A DNA stretch of 64,000 nt from Ailurus styani (GCA_002007465.1 LNAC01000163.1:280812-344811), one strand, 5' to 3'; positions 12,181-24,715 are shown, counted from the first letter of the stretch. Numbers and translations are program-made. Notes: generated by a model not told the origin, from the letters alone.

Positions 12181-12631
12181 GATCTAGACACCAGCAAAAA
12201 AAAAAAGATTTTTTAGAAGGAAATAATTAGACATGAAGATCTTATAACCTTTGTTCAAATGTACTGAAGGCTAAAACTCAGGACTTCAATGAAAAAGTTG
12301 AATAGTGAGAGTAAATATAAATGATAATGTGAAAATTTGAAAGAGGGAGACTAGTAAAACAAAGGGATTGAACTCTGTAGATAGAAAGGGAATTTGGTAT
12401 GTGTGTATGCAAGCTGAAATCTGTGTAGTTTCACTACACAGTGAAATTCACACACTGTGAAATCACTGTAGTTTCTGTGGCTTTTGAGTAGGTAACCTGC
12501 ACTGAATTCCAGACTTTCCATGCACTGTTTCCTGGAAGACTCTGTTTTATCCCTTTCCCTGCATTTCTGTATCACCTTCTCATCCTTTATCTTTTCCAAA
12601 GAGGTCTTCCTAAATCTCAGATCATGATAAT
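12181..12631. other. unassigned DNA with a short hairpin
   Basis: No gene seen. At 12429-12446 there is a small perfect hairpin (stem tttcact/agtgaaa, loop acac) followed by a second partly similar 'actgtgaaatcactgtag'. The minus-strand open frame at 12351-12599 has no recognisable domain. Confidence 0.45.
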
Positions 12632-12828
12632 TTTTTAAAGATTTTATTTATTTATTTGACAGAGACACAGCAAGAGAGGAACACAAGCAGGGAGAGTGGG
12701 GGAGGGAAAATCAGGCTTCTGGCTGAGCAGGGAGCCCGATGTAGAGCTGGACCCCAGGATCCTGGGATCATGACCAAAGGCATGAGCTAAAGGCAGATGC
12801 TTAATGACTGAGCCCACCCAGGTGCCCC
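12632..12828 (-). mobile_element. CAN-SINE, older subtype
   Basis: Reverse-oriented copy with 'acacaagcagggagagtggg' and 'cacccaggtgccccc'. A few bases are duplicated within the head ('gaccaaaggcatgagctaaaggc'). The flanks resemble each other (atgataatttttt / cataataaatttt), a weak target duplication. Confidence 0.92.
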
Positions 12829-13480
12829 CATAATAAATTTTCTTATGACAACATGAACTTTTCATTTTAACCTTATCATACTTTAATTATATTGTTTTAA
12901 AAAACTAATCCTGAAACCTTATTCTAATATTTTGGGTACTAATAATCATCTTACTCTTTATTCTTGTCCTAGTAGTAGCAAATTAGCACTAAAGAAATAG
13001 AATTGAGTAATTGAATAAATGAAAGAATTAAATTATTATCTATCATTTTTTTGACATGGAACATCAGACAAAACAACAATCTTTATGTCAATAGAGGGAA
13101 TAATTAGATTATCTAAGATTAGTTTTGTGAAAAATCTATTAAAATCTGGTGTCAAAATTGGAGCAGATATAGGATGTCTTAAGGAATAATTGAAATTTAA
13201 TCTTTGAATCTTCAGTTATATAGTAATTGCTTATGGATTATTCAGCTATTTGGCAATTTGTTGAATATTGGACAGTTTTTGGTTTTCAGATATTTCCTGG
13301 ATAGGAAATCAGAGCTGTTGAAAAATAAGTTATTGGAAAATCAATAGTATATAACTAGAAGATTCTTTGTCAAGTCAAGCTTTTGGCTTCTTAAAAGACG
13401 ACATTGTCATGTTCAAACTATTGATTGGTTTCTGCCATAATCAGATGTTCAAATAAGATGTTAAAACTTTCATCTTTGTA

Positions 13481-13500
13481 CAAGAATTAGCTTTTTATTT

Positions 13501-13531
<31 letters not shown>

Positions 13532-13553
13532 TTATTCAAGAATTAGCTTTTTA
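13481..13553 (-). mobile_element. tail-only retroinsertion with 17-bp target duplication
   Basis: A perfect 17-bp repeat caagaattagcttttta (13481-13497 and 13537-13553) flanks about 39 bp of (TTTA)n. SINE and L1 tails in this window have the same (TAAA)n sequence in reverse, so this reads as an insertion in which only the A-rich tail was copied. Confidence 0.75.
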
Positions 13554-14923
13554 GATATTTAAACCTGTAGAATAAATGATATTTGTGTTGATGGGTGAAA
13601 GGGATGGGGGGAATCTAACAGAGTCATGAAAGATAATTTCACATTCATCTTTTTAAATTCTATGAGATGAAAGTTAGGGAAACAAAAACTGGGCCATCAG
13701 AGGACTTTTTTTTTTTTAAATTTTAGCAATGTAAACAGAAGTAGCTAGAAAATATCCTGCTAATCAATTTTGCTCAATTATTGGAACTCCATAATAGGTC
13801 TCATAGAATTTAATCTCTCTATCAGTGTCTGCTACTAAGAAACTCAGGCTAAGGCGATTTATAGAAGTAGTGTCCAGGAAAGCAGATGATAGGGTAGTGT
13901 GTTGTGGTTGGATTTGCTGCCAGAGTGGCAATAAGGACTTCTTACTGCTGATTCTGGTTGGTGGAACACAGGGACCCTAGCACAAGATAAAATTGCAGTT
14001 GTTAAAATTTTCACTTTTGGTGAATGGAATATACTGCTAGGAAGAAATGTATTAGTTGATAGGAAATATACTGCATTTGAAAAATATGGGGAAAATAGTA
14101 ACTATGTGGACAATGAAATTGACTAGCTATGATGAGAATAATTAATTGTCAAGTGAAATCTTAAGTGCAAAAGGCAAACAGTCTCTGGTTGCATAGAAAA
14201 AAGCTTTCATCTCTTTAAAGGGAAATCAGAAAACTGAGGGCCTGCCCCAGGAATAAACTATCATATTAGTTGAGCTTCGAAAGAGGTAACTTTGCCATAG
14301 TAGTATGGCAAAGTTAGAGTCCTGTTTGGAAAAGAATGGGATTGGGATCCATGAGATGAGAAATTTGCACTGATGGCACTGAAAAGTCTTGGAAGTACAT
14401 ATTTTTTTAGGGCTCTGACTTGTTCAAAAGGCCCAATATTTTCTATTAAATGTTGTCACTGAGCCTTGGTTGAGGATCAAGAGACTTCCCCAAGACAACA
14501 TGTGCATCTCCCATAATATATACTCTCTTTCTCTCCTTGCCCAAATCTCAGTAAATGGGATTAAGTTACCTCCTGTATTTAAGGATAAATGGAGTCTGAT
14601 AAGAAATGAAAGAAACTATAACCCAAAAAGGTGTTAAGACCTTGGTTGTGTATTCCCACAGGAGCTGGGAACATGTGCAAGGGATATCAGGGGGTCTTGA
14701 AACTAAAGTTGGATAAATTAGAGGTTATCAAATTGTGAGTGTCTCCTAGGATACAAGACTTAATACACTGAAAGAACCCTACGAGATGGTATAAACATGA
14801 CACGAGGGTAGCTTTTAAAAATATGAGAAAAGTGGTCCCATCACCCACAAACTTCCTAATTCAATAATTAGTTTTAAGAGGTTATTTTATAGATTACCTT
14901 GGAATTTCTACTTCCTCACTGTG

Positions 14924-14925
<2 letters not shown>

Positions 14926-14975
<50 letters not shown>

Positions 14976-15010
14976 TACACACATATATATACATATATGT
15001 ATATATATGT
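14926..15010. repeat. (AT)n/(AC)n compound microsatellite
   Basis: About 35 bp of alternating AT from 14928, then (AC)n with AT interruptions, then 'atatatgtatatatatgt'. Likely length-polymorphic. Confidence 0.95.
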
Positions 15011-15304
15011 AAAATAAAATTAATTCTCCTTTGATGCCCAGATTTCATGATTCATCAAGTTAATCGTGATCTTTTCAAGAGTAAATTCTCTTTACTCCCA
15101 TTGTAAATTGTTTATTCTGTCCATTTTCTTTGAATTGGTGATTTCCAATGTCTTCATTTTTCTGACTTACCTTTCATTTTATCTTTTTTTTTCTCGTTTA
15201 ACTCATTAACTAGGCTAAATCATACCTAATATGTCTTTGAACATATTTTCTCCTGCACACAGGTTACTCCCTAAATCTTATGAATATTCAACTACTCTTT
15301 CTTT

Positions 15305-15335
15305 CTTTTTTTTTTTAAAGATTTTACTTATTTAT

Positions 15336-15371
<36 letters not shown>

Positions 15372-15508
15372 GAGAGGGGAGAAGGTCAGATGGAGAACCA
15401 GACTCTCCATGGAGCTGGGAGCCCAATGTTGGACTTGAACTTGGGACTCCGGGATCATGACCTGAGCTGAAGGCAGTCGCCTAACCAACTGAGCCACCCA
15501 GGCGCCCC
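15305..15508 (-). mobile_element. CAN-SINE, older subtype, with (GA)n
   Basis: Reverse-oriented copy with a (GA)n block at 15338-15382 and head ending 'caggcgcccc'. Imperfect target duplication actactctttctt (from 15291) / agctattctttct (from 15511). Confidence 0.94.
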
Positions 15509-16109
15509 TCAGCTATTCTTTCTAAAATGAAAATTTCCCATTGGATTTTAAGTACACTAACACTGCTCTTGGAAAGAAAATAAAAGAATAAGAAAAACAA
15601 ATTCCTCCCACCATCCACCATCCTCTTATATCTCAAAATACTATTCTGAAATTTTTAACTCTTTTCTACAAAACCTCAAAAGAGTGTTCTAAGCATTGCC
15701 TTAATTTATTTACTATTCACTCTTAAAAACTGTAATTTTAGTTTCAAGCCTTATCACTCCTCCCAAATTGTTCTTCTAAATTGGCAGTAAACCTTCATGT
15801 AACTAAATACAGTGAGCATGCTTTATTCCTTGTCTTGATATGTGCAGCTCTTTCTTGCTAGACTTATGTAAAATAAACTACTTTTCCTCCTCCCTTTCTA
15901 ACAAGTCATTTGTTGTCTTTTTAGAAGTACATAGCTCTGTATCTAAATACAAAATAGGTTCTTCAGTATCAACTTTCTGTTCTACCCTTTTCTCATTTTG
16001 CAGTTACCCTTGGAAATTTTGTCCATATCTAAGATGAAATTGCTATTTGTACAAAGAAGCCATGTGTATTTTCATTCCCAACATCTATCTTTTCCCTGAG
16101 TTTGAGGCT
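15509..16109. other. unassigned AT-rich DNA
   Basis: Pyrimidine-rich on this strand, consistent with being the upstream, more decayed part of the L2 that follows, but not recognisable by itself. Confidence 0.4.
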
Positions 16110-17470
16110 TATATGTAGTTGTTTCCTTGAGTTCTCTTAGATCCTTAAAGGGCAACTAAGTTTCAACATGTTCAAAACTGAGTTCTCCTTTTTCACTCAT
16201 ATGATAGCATTTTGTTTTTGTTTTGTTCCTTATATTCGTTAATGGCACTGCCATCCAACCAATAATACATAGAAATTATGCAAATATAGAGATCATTCTG
16301 GACTCCTACCCCTCCCATAATCACATATTGTATGAATAAATTTGGTAAATTGAATTATGGTTCAAATTTGTTATTCCCCTATAGAGGGATTATATATCCA
16401 CAGCATTTCTTATGTTATTTTACAGTATTTCCCTGCATACTTGCCCTCTCCACTGATGTGTTTAAGCTTGCCCTCTTGCATTGTTCTGAACCACCATGAA
16501 AACAGCATGTCCCAGAATAGCTGCACACTCTTAATCCTAACCCTCAGAGTAATAGCACATGGAGAACAGACCTGAAACCAGCCAGTAGCCTGGAGTACCT
16601 TAAGGTTCAGACAAGTGCAGTTTAGATAAAGTAAATGGTAGTGTATTTGCACACCTGCAAATCTGAGGACAGTGAGCAAGAAAATACATATTTGTTGTAA
16701 GCCAGAAGAATTGTCAAGTTTTTAAATATGCTACAAAGCGTGATGATTAAGATCATCACTCCTATTAATTTTACCTTCTAAATATCTCTTGAGTTGATTT
16801 ACTTTTCTGCTTCTTTTCTGTCCTGTCAAAATTACTATTATCTCTTAAATACTGAAATGATTGCCTAATAACTCTATGTCTATTCCTGTCTCTTTGTGTC
16901 TTGTTTCTTTAGAGTCATGAGCTTGATCAAAATACCTTCATTTTCTTGCAGTGTTCCTTTATACTTAAACATTTCAAATGCTGTTCTTACCTTTTACAAA
17001 GAGATAAAAATATTCAAAAGCTTTTTGTAATTGGGCTTATTGGTCTCATTTTCTTTCAAGCTGCCACATACCATTTGCCTCAATCAAATTGACTTTGGTT
17101 CCTTCACACTTGTGTTTTCCTGGCATTGAAATTGTACCCATGTTATTTCTTTTGAGTGGTACATTCATGCAGTTTCTGTTTTGTTCTGGTTAACTCTTTG
17201 CTACCATTCAGATCTCAGTCCCATCCTCAAAAAATATTTCATGTACTTCCTGGCCAGGTCTAAACTCTATCATATACTTTTCAAAACTCTATCATATACT
17301 TTCTTTATCCTTTGGTTTTGTTGTACTTGCAACATTTGAAAGTATACATCTATCTATTTCATTTACTTATACCTTATAAAAGAATATTAAGTTTTTGAGA
17401 ACATGACTTATGTCAATAGAACAATGACTGGCATATAGAGGTTCCTCATTAAATAGGAATAAATAAATTT
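16110..17470 (+). mobile_element. LINE2 (L2), decayed sense copy
   Basis: 'caacatgttcaaaactgag' (16165) followed by 'aatggcactgccatccaacc' (16241) and 'cattctggactcctaccc' matches the L2 coding-region order (caacatgtccaaaactga, ggcaactccatcc, ttgactcctctc). Further on come a 'cagatctcagtcccatcctc' segment (16-17 kb; L2 caggtctcagctcaaatgtc) and the 3' end 'aatgactggcatatagaggt' (17423). All frames are broken. Confidence 0.75.
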
Positions 17471-18700
17471 TATTTCAATAATTGCCTCCAGAGCAGTCAT
17501 ACCAAAGCTTAGTAACATTAAGAACTTTTGCTTTGATGTCTCACTTAGCCACATCTCACTTATTTTAAACTGAAATAACATATTTGTTGAGATTGCTGCT
17601 TGGTTTGCAGGCATATGGATTTGCTACATCTGATCTTGCATATATGCAATCAAAAGTTTTTCCACTTTGCAGATCAGCCAATTATGTTTTATTGTTGCCA
17701 TTGATTGCATTGGATTACTGTTATTCAGTTTTAAAAGAATATTTTTTCACATCTCTTAAAATACAGCTCTGAGTGGAATGCTAAAACTTGAAGTTAAAGG
17801 CTAGATCATTCTATTTCCATACTTGTTGACTCTAAAGAAGCTGTTTTACTTCCAAAATGAGTTGTTTGACTTTATTACTCTTTACATTTTTGAGCTTTGA
17901 GCCTTATGTAACCATTCATAAGAAAATAATTTTAAAAAGAACCTGAGACAAAATTTGTGAAAAGTATACTGTAAAATAGGAATATTCAATAAGCATAAAT
18001 ATAGATAATATTTTTATGAAATAAATTGAGTTCTAATTTTATAGTCTAAGTTTTTTTCTTTTGTCTTTATATTCATTTAAAAAAATTGGTTGCTCTTTCA
18101 GAAGGATTGATATGTGCCAGAATAAAAATGTAACCACTTAGCTTTAACTGTCATTTGAAATTATTTTTTAATTCCCAACAAAAAATAAATGTCCTTTCTT
18201 TGAGATAAGAGATTTTTAAATTACTTCAGTTCACTTGAGTGTAAGAGTCCCATCTTCTCATTCTAGCATACTTGAAAAATCACTGTCGTAAACTATAGGA
18301 TAGCAAAAACTCAAATATGACATAAAATGTTCCATTCAAATCAAAAGAGGAAGGATAAGGTCCTTTATTTTTTTTATTTTTTATTTTTTTCCCTCCTGGG
18401 CCATTAAGAATGGAGGAGAAGGAAAGGAAACAGAACTGGGCAACAGAAGTAGGGCATTGATATAACAATCTCTTTAAACCCAAGTCCAACATGGGAATAC
18501 ATTAGAAATATGAGAGGAAAGCTGAAAGTAGAGAAGATTTTTACCTGTTCCTGTTTGGAACCTTGAGAAGGAAACATTAGAAAAATAATAAGACTTTCAG
18601 TTTTGGTTTCACACATAAAACACATAGATGTCATCACACTCTTCCTCACAAGAAAAAGTTGGAAAAAAAACCAAAACAAAACCCTGAAAATAAACAGCTC
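17471..18700. other. unassigned AT-rich DNA
   Basis: No gene or named repeat. A T-rich run lies at 18366-18391. The minus-strand frames at 18280-18679 are chance frames in AT-rich sequence. Confidence 0.45.
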
Positions 18701-20296
18701 TTCTTAGGTCCTTCAGAGAATTGAGGTCACGGGAAAATCACCCTTTCCCAAACTAGAAAGACAGATGAATACAGAGAATTACAGCTCAACTTGAACAGTT
18801 GCTGGAGTCAGCAACTGGTAGGAATACTTAAAGGTAATTACTTATTGCTAGAGACTGAGCCCTGATTAGTTTCAGAGCTAAAAATTGGAATCCCAGCCTT
18901 GGTTGTGGTGTCTGGGGTGGGTAGGTATGGGAACCTGGGGCCCTAACACCGATTGTGAGTTACCTCCAAGTACCCTACAAGGTTCTCAGAATGAAGACTG
19001 GAGAAAAATCTCCAACCTCCAAAAAGAGGAGGGGGAGAGGTAACCGTTTCAGATACATCCAGATCACTTCGTTCTCCGTAAGAGACTGCCATCAAGAGAA
19101 AAGTGTTTTATCAGGACCTAACTGTCTTGGGAGAAAGGAAATATCCAACTACAACCTCCTGTAGCTTTCAATACAGAGAAAAAGAAAAACCAGTTCCAGC
19201 CCTACCAGTCTTCTGTTACAACTAAGGGGAGGAAAAAAAACACTGAGAAGCTCTTGTGAATGTCATAGCCCAGGGGTACAGACTCATTTAAAGACCAAGA
19301 TTTAGCCAGATGATTATGTAATGCTTCACCTTTTCCATACTTTACCATTACATCAGTAGTGCTTCTTCATAATAATGGGGATTAACTGGAATAACTACAA
19401 AGCATAGACCTTATTTAACAAGGAGTCTTTTGGGAGACCAGAGACCACAGGAAAGACAAAAACAAGAACACTAGAAAAATTTTAGTTTTGATAGTATAGG
19501 TACAGCAAACACAGCCTGACTTCTAGCTAGATAAACATAAAGCCTTACTCTAAAGACTTACTAATTTCAGTTTTTTTAAAACCTGATACATTGTGTCTAG
19601 CTTTCAGTGAAGAATAACAAGACCTGCTAAAAGGCAAAAATGCAACTAAATAAACAAAACAAACAATAGCCCTGGACACATATATGACAAATTTTAGAAT
19701 TCTCACAATAGGAATTTAAAACAACTATCATTAAAATGTGAAGAACTATAATAAGAAAAGTAGACAACATGCAAGAAAGGTAATAGAAACAAAGAGATGA
19801 AAACTTGAAAGAATCAAAAGGATATGCTGGAAATAAAAAGAAAAAAAGACTATAACAGAAATGAAGAATTCCTTTCATGATTTCATCAGCAGACTGGACA
19901 GGACCAATAAAGAGTCAATGAGCTTGAAGATATGGCAATACCAATGTCAAATTGAAAAACAAAGAGAAAAAACATATGCAGGAAGCAACAGGATATTCAG
20001 GATCTGTGGGACAATTAAAAAATGTGTAACAGGAATAATGAGAAGATAAGGAGAAGAGAGAAACAGAATATTGGACGTTATAGTAGTTGAGAATTTTCCA
20101 AAGTTAATGACAGATAGTAAACTTCAGATGCAAGAAGGTAGGAGAACACAAGAAAGATAAATTCCAAAACATCTAAAACTAGGCATATCATATTCAAACT
20201 ATAGATAATCAAAGACAAAAATGTTGGAGGAGGGCAATGGAAAGTAGTAACACTTTATCTATATTGAAACAAGTATAAGAATTATATCAAGTTTCT

Positions 20297-20489
20297 GGGG
20301 GCACCTGGATGGCTCAGTGGGTTAAAGCCTCTGCCTTCCACTCAGGTCATGATCAATGTGGGATCGAGTCCCACATTGGGCTCTCTGCTTAGTGGGGAGC
20401 CTGCTTCCTCCTCTCTCTCTGCCTCCCTCTCTGCCTACTTGTGATCACTCTCTCTGTCAAATAAGTAAATAAAAATCTTTAAAAAAAAA
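20297..20489 (+). mobile_element. CAN-SINE, young subtype
   Basis: Sense copy nested in the L1M ORF1 region. Near-perfect 19-bp target duplication: agaattatatcaagtttct (20278-20296) against agaattatattgaatttct (20490-20508). A short head alteration, 'gatcaatgtgggatcgagt', differs from the usual spacing. Confidence 0.96.
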
Positions 20490-21346
20490 AGAATTATATT
20501 GAATTTCTCCTGAGAAACCATGAGAAAAGAGTGGAATGAACTATTTAAAGTATTGAAAGAAAAAAAACCTTAAGCTAGAATTCTAGGTGAAGTTTTCTTC
20601 AAAAGTGAACAAGAAATAAAGACTTCCTCTGAAGAAGAAAAAAAAAAAACTGATAGAAGTTGTTTTCACTAGACCTGCCTTGCAAGAAATGTTGAGTTTC
20701 CTCAGAGAGAAAGAAAATGATGTAGGTCAGAAACTCAAATCTACATAAAGAAAAGGAAAATGTTACAGAAAGAATAAATGAAGGTAAAGTAAAATCTTTT
20801 ATTTTCTTCTTTTTAATTGATGTAACAGATAATATGTTCAAAATAATAATAGCAATAATATATAAATAAAAATTTATATATAATTAATTATGTATTTATA
20901 ATTTATTGATAAATGTATGATAGCAACATTGTAAGGGACAGAAAAAAGGAATCAGGAATACTTTTCTATTAGGTAGCCGCATTACCTGTGAAGCAGTTTG
21001 CTATTTGAAAGTGGATTTAAGTTAGTTGTAAGTTGTTAAGTGTTTATTGTACTGTGTGGCACAACTAAGGAAGAATTAAAAAAAAAAAGTATGTGTTAAG
21101 GGAGGGGAGACAGTGGAATCATATAAAATGCTCAGTTAAAGCCAGAGAACGCAGAAAAGGGCCAAAATAAAGAGAAACAAAGAACAAAGGCAGTGAATAG
21201 GAAACAGTTACAAACATAATCAGTATTAGTCCACATATATCATCAATCACTTTAAATATGAATTGTCTAAATATAAAAATTAAAAGTCAGTGTCTGGATG
21301 GATAAAAAACAAAAGTTGTCTGTATTTTGTCTACAAGAAGCCCATT

Positions 21347-21540
21347 TTTTTAAAAGATTTTATTTATTCATTTGTCACAGAGAGAGAGATTACAAGTAGG
21401 CAGAGAGGCAGGCAGAGAGAGAGAAGGAAGCAGGCTCCCTGCTGAGCAGAGAACCCGATGTGGGCCTCGATCCCAGGACCTTGGGATCATGACCTGAGCT
21501 GAAGGCAGCGGCTTTAACCCACTGAGCCACCCAGGCGCCC
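21347..21540 (-). mobile_element. CAN-SINE, young subtype
   Basis: Reverse-oriented copy nested in the L1M between 'acaagaagcccattttt' and 'aagcagcccattttaaa', which are the two halves of its target duplication. The two overlapping minus-strand frames here are SINE sequence. Confidence 0.96.
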
Positions 21541-21959
21541 AAGCAGCCCATTTTAAATATAAAGACACAGAAATTAATAGTGAAGGGATGGAGAAAGATG
21601 TACCATGATAATGCTAATTGAAGGAAAGTAGAATAATTATTAATTACAGACAGAGTTAACTTCAGAACAAGAAAAATGATCAGGGATGAAGAGCACATTA
21701 ATAATGATAAAGGGTACAATTTTCCACAAAAACATAACTGTCTCTAATATATATACCACCTAAGAAAAAAGTGTCAAAATATGTAAGGCAACAACTGATA
21801 GAACAGTAAGAAGAAATAAATGAATTCACTATTATTGCTGTGACTTCACTTATCAGCAATTGATAGAACCATCAGGAAGAAATAATTAAGGATACAGTTG
21901 AAATGAACAGCACCATTGATCAATATATTGACATTTGTAATTAATATAATTGATATTTA

Positions 21960-22160
21960 GGGGCACCTGGGTGGCTCAGTCGGTTAAGCATCTGCCTTCG
22001 GCTCAGGTCATGATCTGGGAGTCCCAGTATTGAGCCCCGCATCCGGACTCCCTGCTCAGCAGGGAGTCTGCTTCTCCCTCTGCCCTTCACCCTGCTCATA
22101 CTCTCTCTTTCTCTCCCTCTCTCTCAAATAAATAAAATCTTAAAAAATATATATACACAT
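21960..22160 (+). mobile_element. CAN-SINE, older subtype
   Basis: Sense copy with head 'ggggcacctgggtggctcag' and a CT body lacking the young gcctgcctctctgcc motif. Target duplication aattgatattta (21948-21959) / aattgacattta (22166-22177), one mismatch, with an AT/AC-rich tail between. Confidence 0.94.
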
Positions 22161-23185
22161 ATAAAATTGACATTTATAGAATACCTGATCCAAAAATAGA
22201 ATACACATGCTTCTCAGGCTCAGATAGAACATTTATCCAGATAGGGCATAATCTGGAACACAAAGCATTACAAACAAGTTTGAAGGAATAGAAGTTATTA
22301 CAAAGTATGCTCTCAGACCATGATGGAATTAAGCTGGAAATCAATGACAGAAAGATAGCTAGAAAATCTCAAAAAAAATTTGGAGATTAAACAAAATCCA
22401 TTTAGGTAACACAGGGGACAAAAAAAGTTGAGGAATTTAAAAACAGTTTTGAATTAAATGAAATTAAATTAAAATGAAAACTTACCAAGATTTGTAAGAT
22501 GGGAGAAAATCAATACTTAGACAAAAACTTATAGCATTTAATGAATGTAATAGGACAAAAGGAGGTCATAAAATAATCTGTTTCCACCTTATAAAAGAAG
22601 AAAGTACTAAATCCAAAGTTAAGTAGATTAAAAACCAAAAAGAAGAAATCAGTGAAATTGATAACAGGAAAAGGATATCAATAGAGAAAATCAACCAAAC
22701 AATGGCTCCTTGAAAAGATCAATAAAACTAATAAACTTCCAGTCAAGGTAACTGAGAATAAAAGAAGAAAGACACAATTTAGTATTATTGTAAAGGAAAG
22801 GGGGCCATCACTGCAGATCCCATGAACATTAGAGGGTAATAAAAGAATACCACGACCATCTCTATGCCCACAAATTTGATAACTTAGATGAAATGGACTA
22901 ATTCCTTGAAAGATACAGTACTAAAACTCACACAAGGAGAAAGAAATAATCTCAATAGGCCTATATCTACCAAAACATTGAATCAATAATTAACAACTTT
23001 CAAAACAGAAAGCACCAAGGCCTAGATAATTTTACTGGTGAAGTCTACCAAACATTTAAAGAAAAAATATTACCAATTCCCTAAAATATCTTTCAGAAAT
23101 AGTAGGAATCACTAAATTCTATCTTTGAAACTAGTAATACACTATATGTTAATGAAATTGAATTTAAATAAAAAATTAAAAAAAT

Positions 23186-23671
23186 AAAAAGATTTATGTA
23201 CATTTCAGAGACAGAGGAAGAACTTACAAGTTTTCTAGGATAAATTTTCTGAGAAAAGTCAGGGTGAATTGGGGAGGTAGGGGGTAAATCTTTCCCCTTA
23301 TTTTCAGCAAGGGGAATTAAGCTTTTTTTTTTCTTTCTTTTTTTTTTAAGGTTGTATTGCCCTTAAAGTTTCCTTCCTGTTTTAATACAAAAATAGTGGC
23401 ATTACAATTTTATAGTTGTTTCCATTGCTGTTTCTATCTTTCTCTGGGCAGATTGTAGCCATCAAAATATCCAGCAAGTCCATGGTATAGAAAAACAGTG
23501 ATCAGAAATACCATTGAATAACAGTTACTGAAATTTTAAAAATTTGTCTTGGGGAGATAACCTTTGAATATGACATACCAGTGTGAACAGTTAAATCTGA
23601 TATTTAACTGTTAGATATTTAACTGATATTAGCAGTTCACAAAATTTTTTAGTCCTATATGAGTTTCACAA
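23186..23671. other. unassigned DNA
   Basis: Contains a T-rich run at 23324-23349 and no identified gene. Given the minus-strand ERV fossil further right, it could be the decayed 3' part of that provirus (env or LTR), but I see no LTR ends. Confidence 0.35.
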
Positions 23672-24700
23672 AATTGTTGTGATTCTTTTTTTTAATGTTT
23701 TTTGTTTTTGTATTTTTTTACTTACTTGACAGAGAGAGAGATCACAAGTAGACAGAGAGGCAGGCAGAGAGAGGAGGAAGCAGGCTCCCCACTGAGCAGA
23801 GAGCCCAATGCGGGCCTCTATCCCAGGACCCTGGGATCATGACCTGAGCCTAAGGCAGAGGCTTTAATCCACTGAGCCAGCCAGGCACCCAATTGTTGTG
23901 ATTCTTTATTACTTGCAGTTTCAAGTGATTAACTGAATGGTAATTCCTTATGAAGTTTTACCAAATCCAAGTCTAAGGAGTAGGTTAACTGATGACTGAT
24001 AATCTAAATTTTTATTTAAGAATTTTCCTTCCAAAGGTCAATAAATTTCATCTGAGAAACAGTCAATAACATAAGTATCAATTCATTTATGTGACAATTT
24101 AGGCCCATTAGTAATTGTTCTGTCTTCCCAATAATTTTTTCCAGATGTGATTCACAAAGTCATCCATGGCTATCATTTAATATCCAAATCTTATTATGAG
24201 GCACCCAATAAAAGGTGTTTAATGTATATGGCTCTGTTTTAAATCTTTCATCAAGTCTAAATCTATAGTTATACTTTTATAATAGTCAACTCAATTCCAT
24301 ATAACAGACATTCATTTTTGTTTATCTATCTGTACTGGGACTGGAGAAAACTTGAATCTTAAGGTTAATCTACTGGTATTAGATCAGTCTGTATCTGTAA
24401 ATGCCAGATTTCTGTTTGTCTGTTAAATAGATGACATTTTCTTTTCTACATCGTCCTTCCATTAAGACCAGTTAAAATATTTTTGTGTCATATTTAGGGC
24501 TTGAGTACCTGGATGCATATTACTTTTACTTGGTTATTATAAAAAGTCACTAATGAATATGGTCCCAACTTTACTGTTAGTAATTAACCTATTGGATTTA
24601 TAAGTCCAGACTCTGTTTATACCAGGACTATAATTGAGACATAATGGGAAATGATGTTGTGGGAACTCTTACTAGTAGTACAGAATGAAAAAGTGATGTA
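23560..24700 (-). pseudogene. possible ERV env remnant
   Basis: This lies directly downstream, on the minus strand, of an integrase fossil, where env would be expected. A few minus-strand segments have an env-like feel (an Asn-Thr-Phe-Tyr-Trp-Val stretch read near 24200), but stops and shifts are frequent and I cannot align a surface or transmembrane domain. The call rests on position more than sequence. Confidence 0.25.
23689..23890 (-). mobile_element. CAN-SINE, young subtype
   Basis: Reverse-oriented copy with perfect 17-bp target duplication aattgttgtgattcttt at 23672-23688 and 23891-23907. The T-rich tail is long and irregular. Confidence 0.97.
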
Positions 24701-24715
24701 AAAAGTATCATATTT

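Larger units (their letters stand above)
12829..15304. other. mostly unassigned AT-rich DNA
   Basis: Apart from the tail-only insertion at 13481-13553 and the microsatellite at 14926-15010, I can name nothing here. The part from 13840 to 14760 is more complex in composition and may be an old ERV or LTR remnant, but shows no protein similarity I can defend. Confidence 0.45.
18701..23185 (+). mobile_element. L1M-type LINE, long decayed sense copy
   Basis: The largest element here. 18.7-19.6 kb is a probable 5' UTR. 19.6-20.8 kb matches old L1M/HAL1 ORF1 order: 'tctagctttcagtgaagaat', 'aggaatttaaaacaactatc', 'gtagacaacatgcaagaa', 'actagacctgccttgcaaga' (20671). 21.2-23.1 kb is ORF2 endonuclease and linker ('tatgaattgtctaaatataa', 'ccatgatggaattaagctgg' near 22318, 'gcctagataattttactggt'). 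It then jumps at about 23.1 kb to a short L1 terminus ('taatacactatatgttaatg') and A-rich tail, so the reverse transcriptase core and most of the 3' part are deleted. Stops and frameshifts occur in every frame. Three SINEs are nested in it. Confidence 0.85.

Noticed and set aside
14926..15010. Microsatellites considered as CRISPR-like or regulatory arrays
   Set aside because: Simple dinucleotide repeats without spacers, in a vertebrate genome.
20297..20400. tRNA gene called from the SINE heads
   Set aside because: CAN-SINE heads are tRNA-derived, but they lack a complete cloverleaf and carry CT-rich bodies and A tails.
21390..21719. Recurrent open frames with 'AWVAQWVKA...SSGHD...SGSLL' residues, seen also near 7352, 25955, 27513, 51769 and others
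   Set aside because: They are all translations of the antisense head of CAN-SINEs. The repetition reflects the repeat family and not a gene family.
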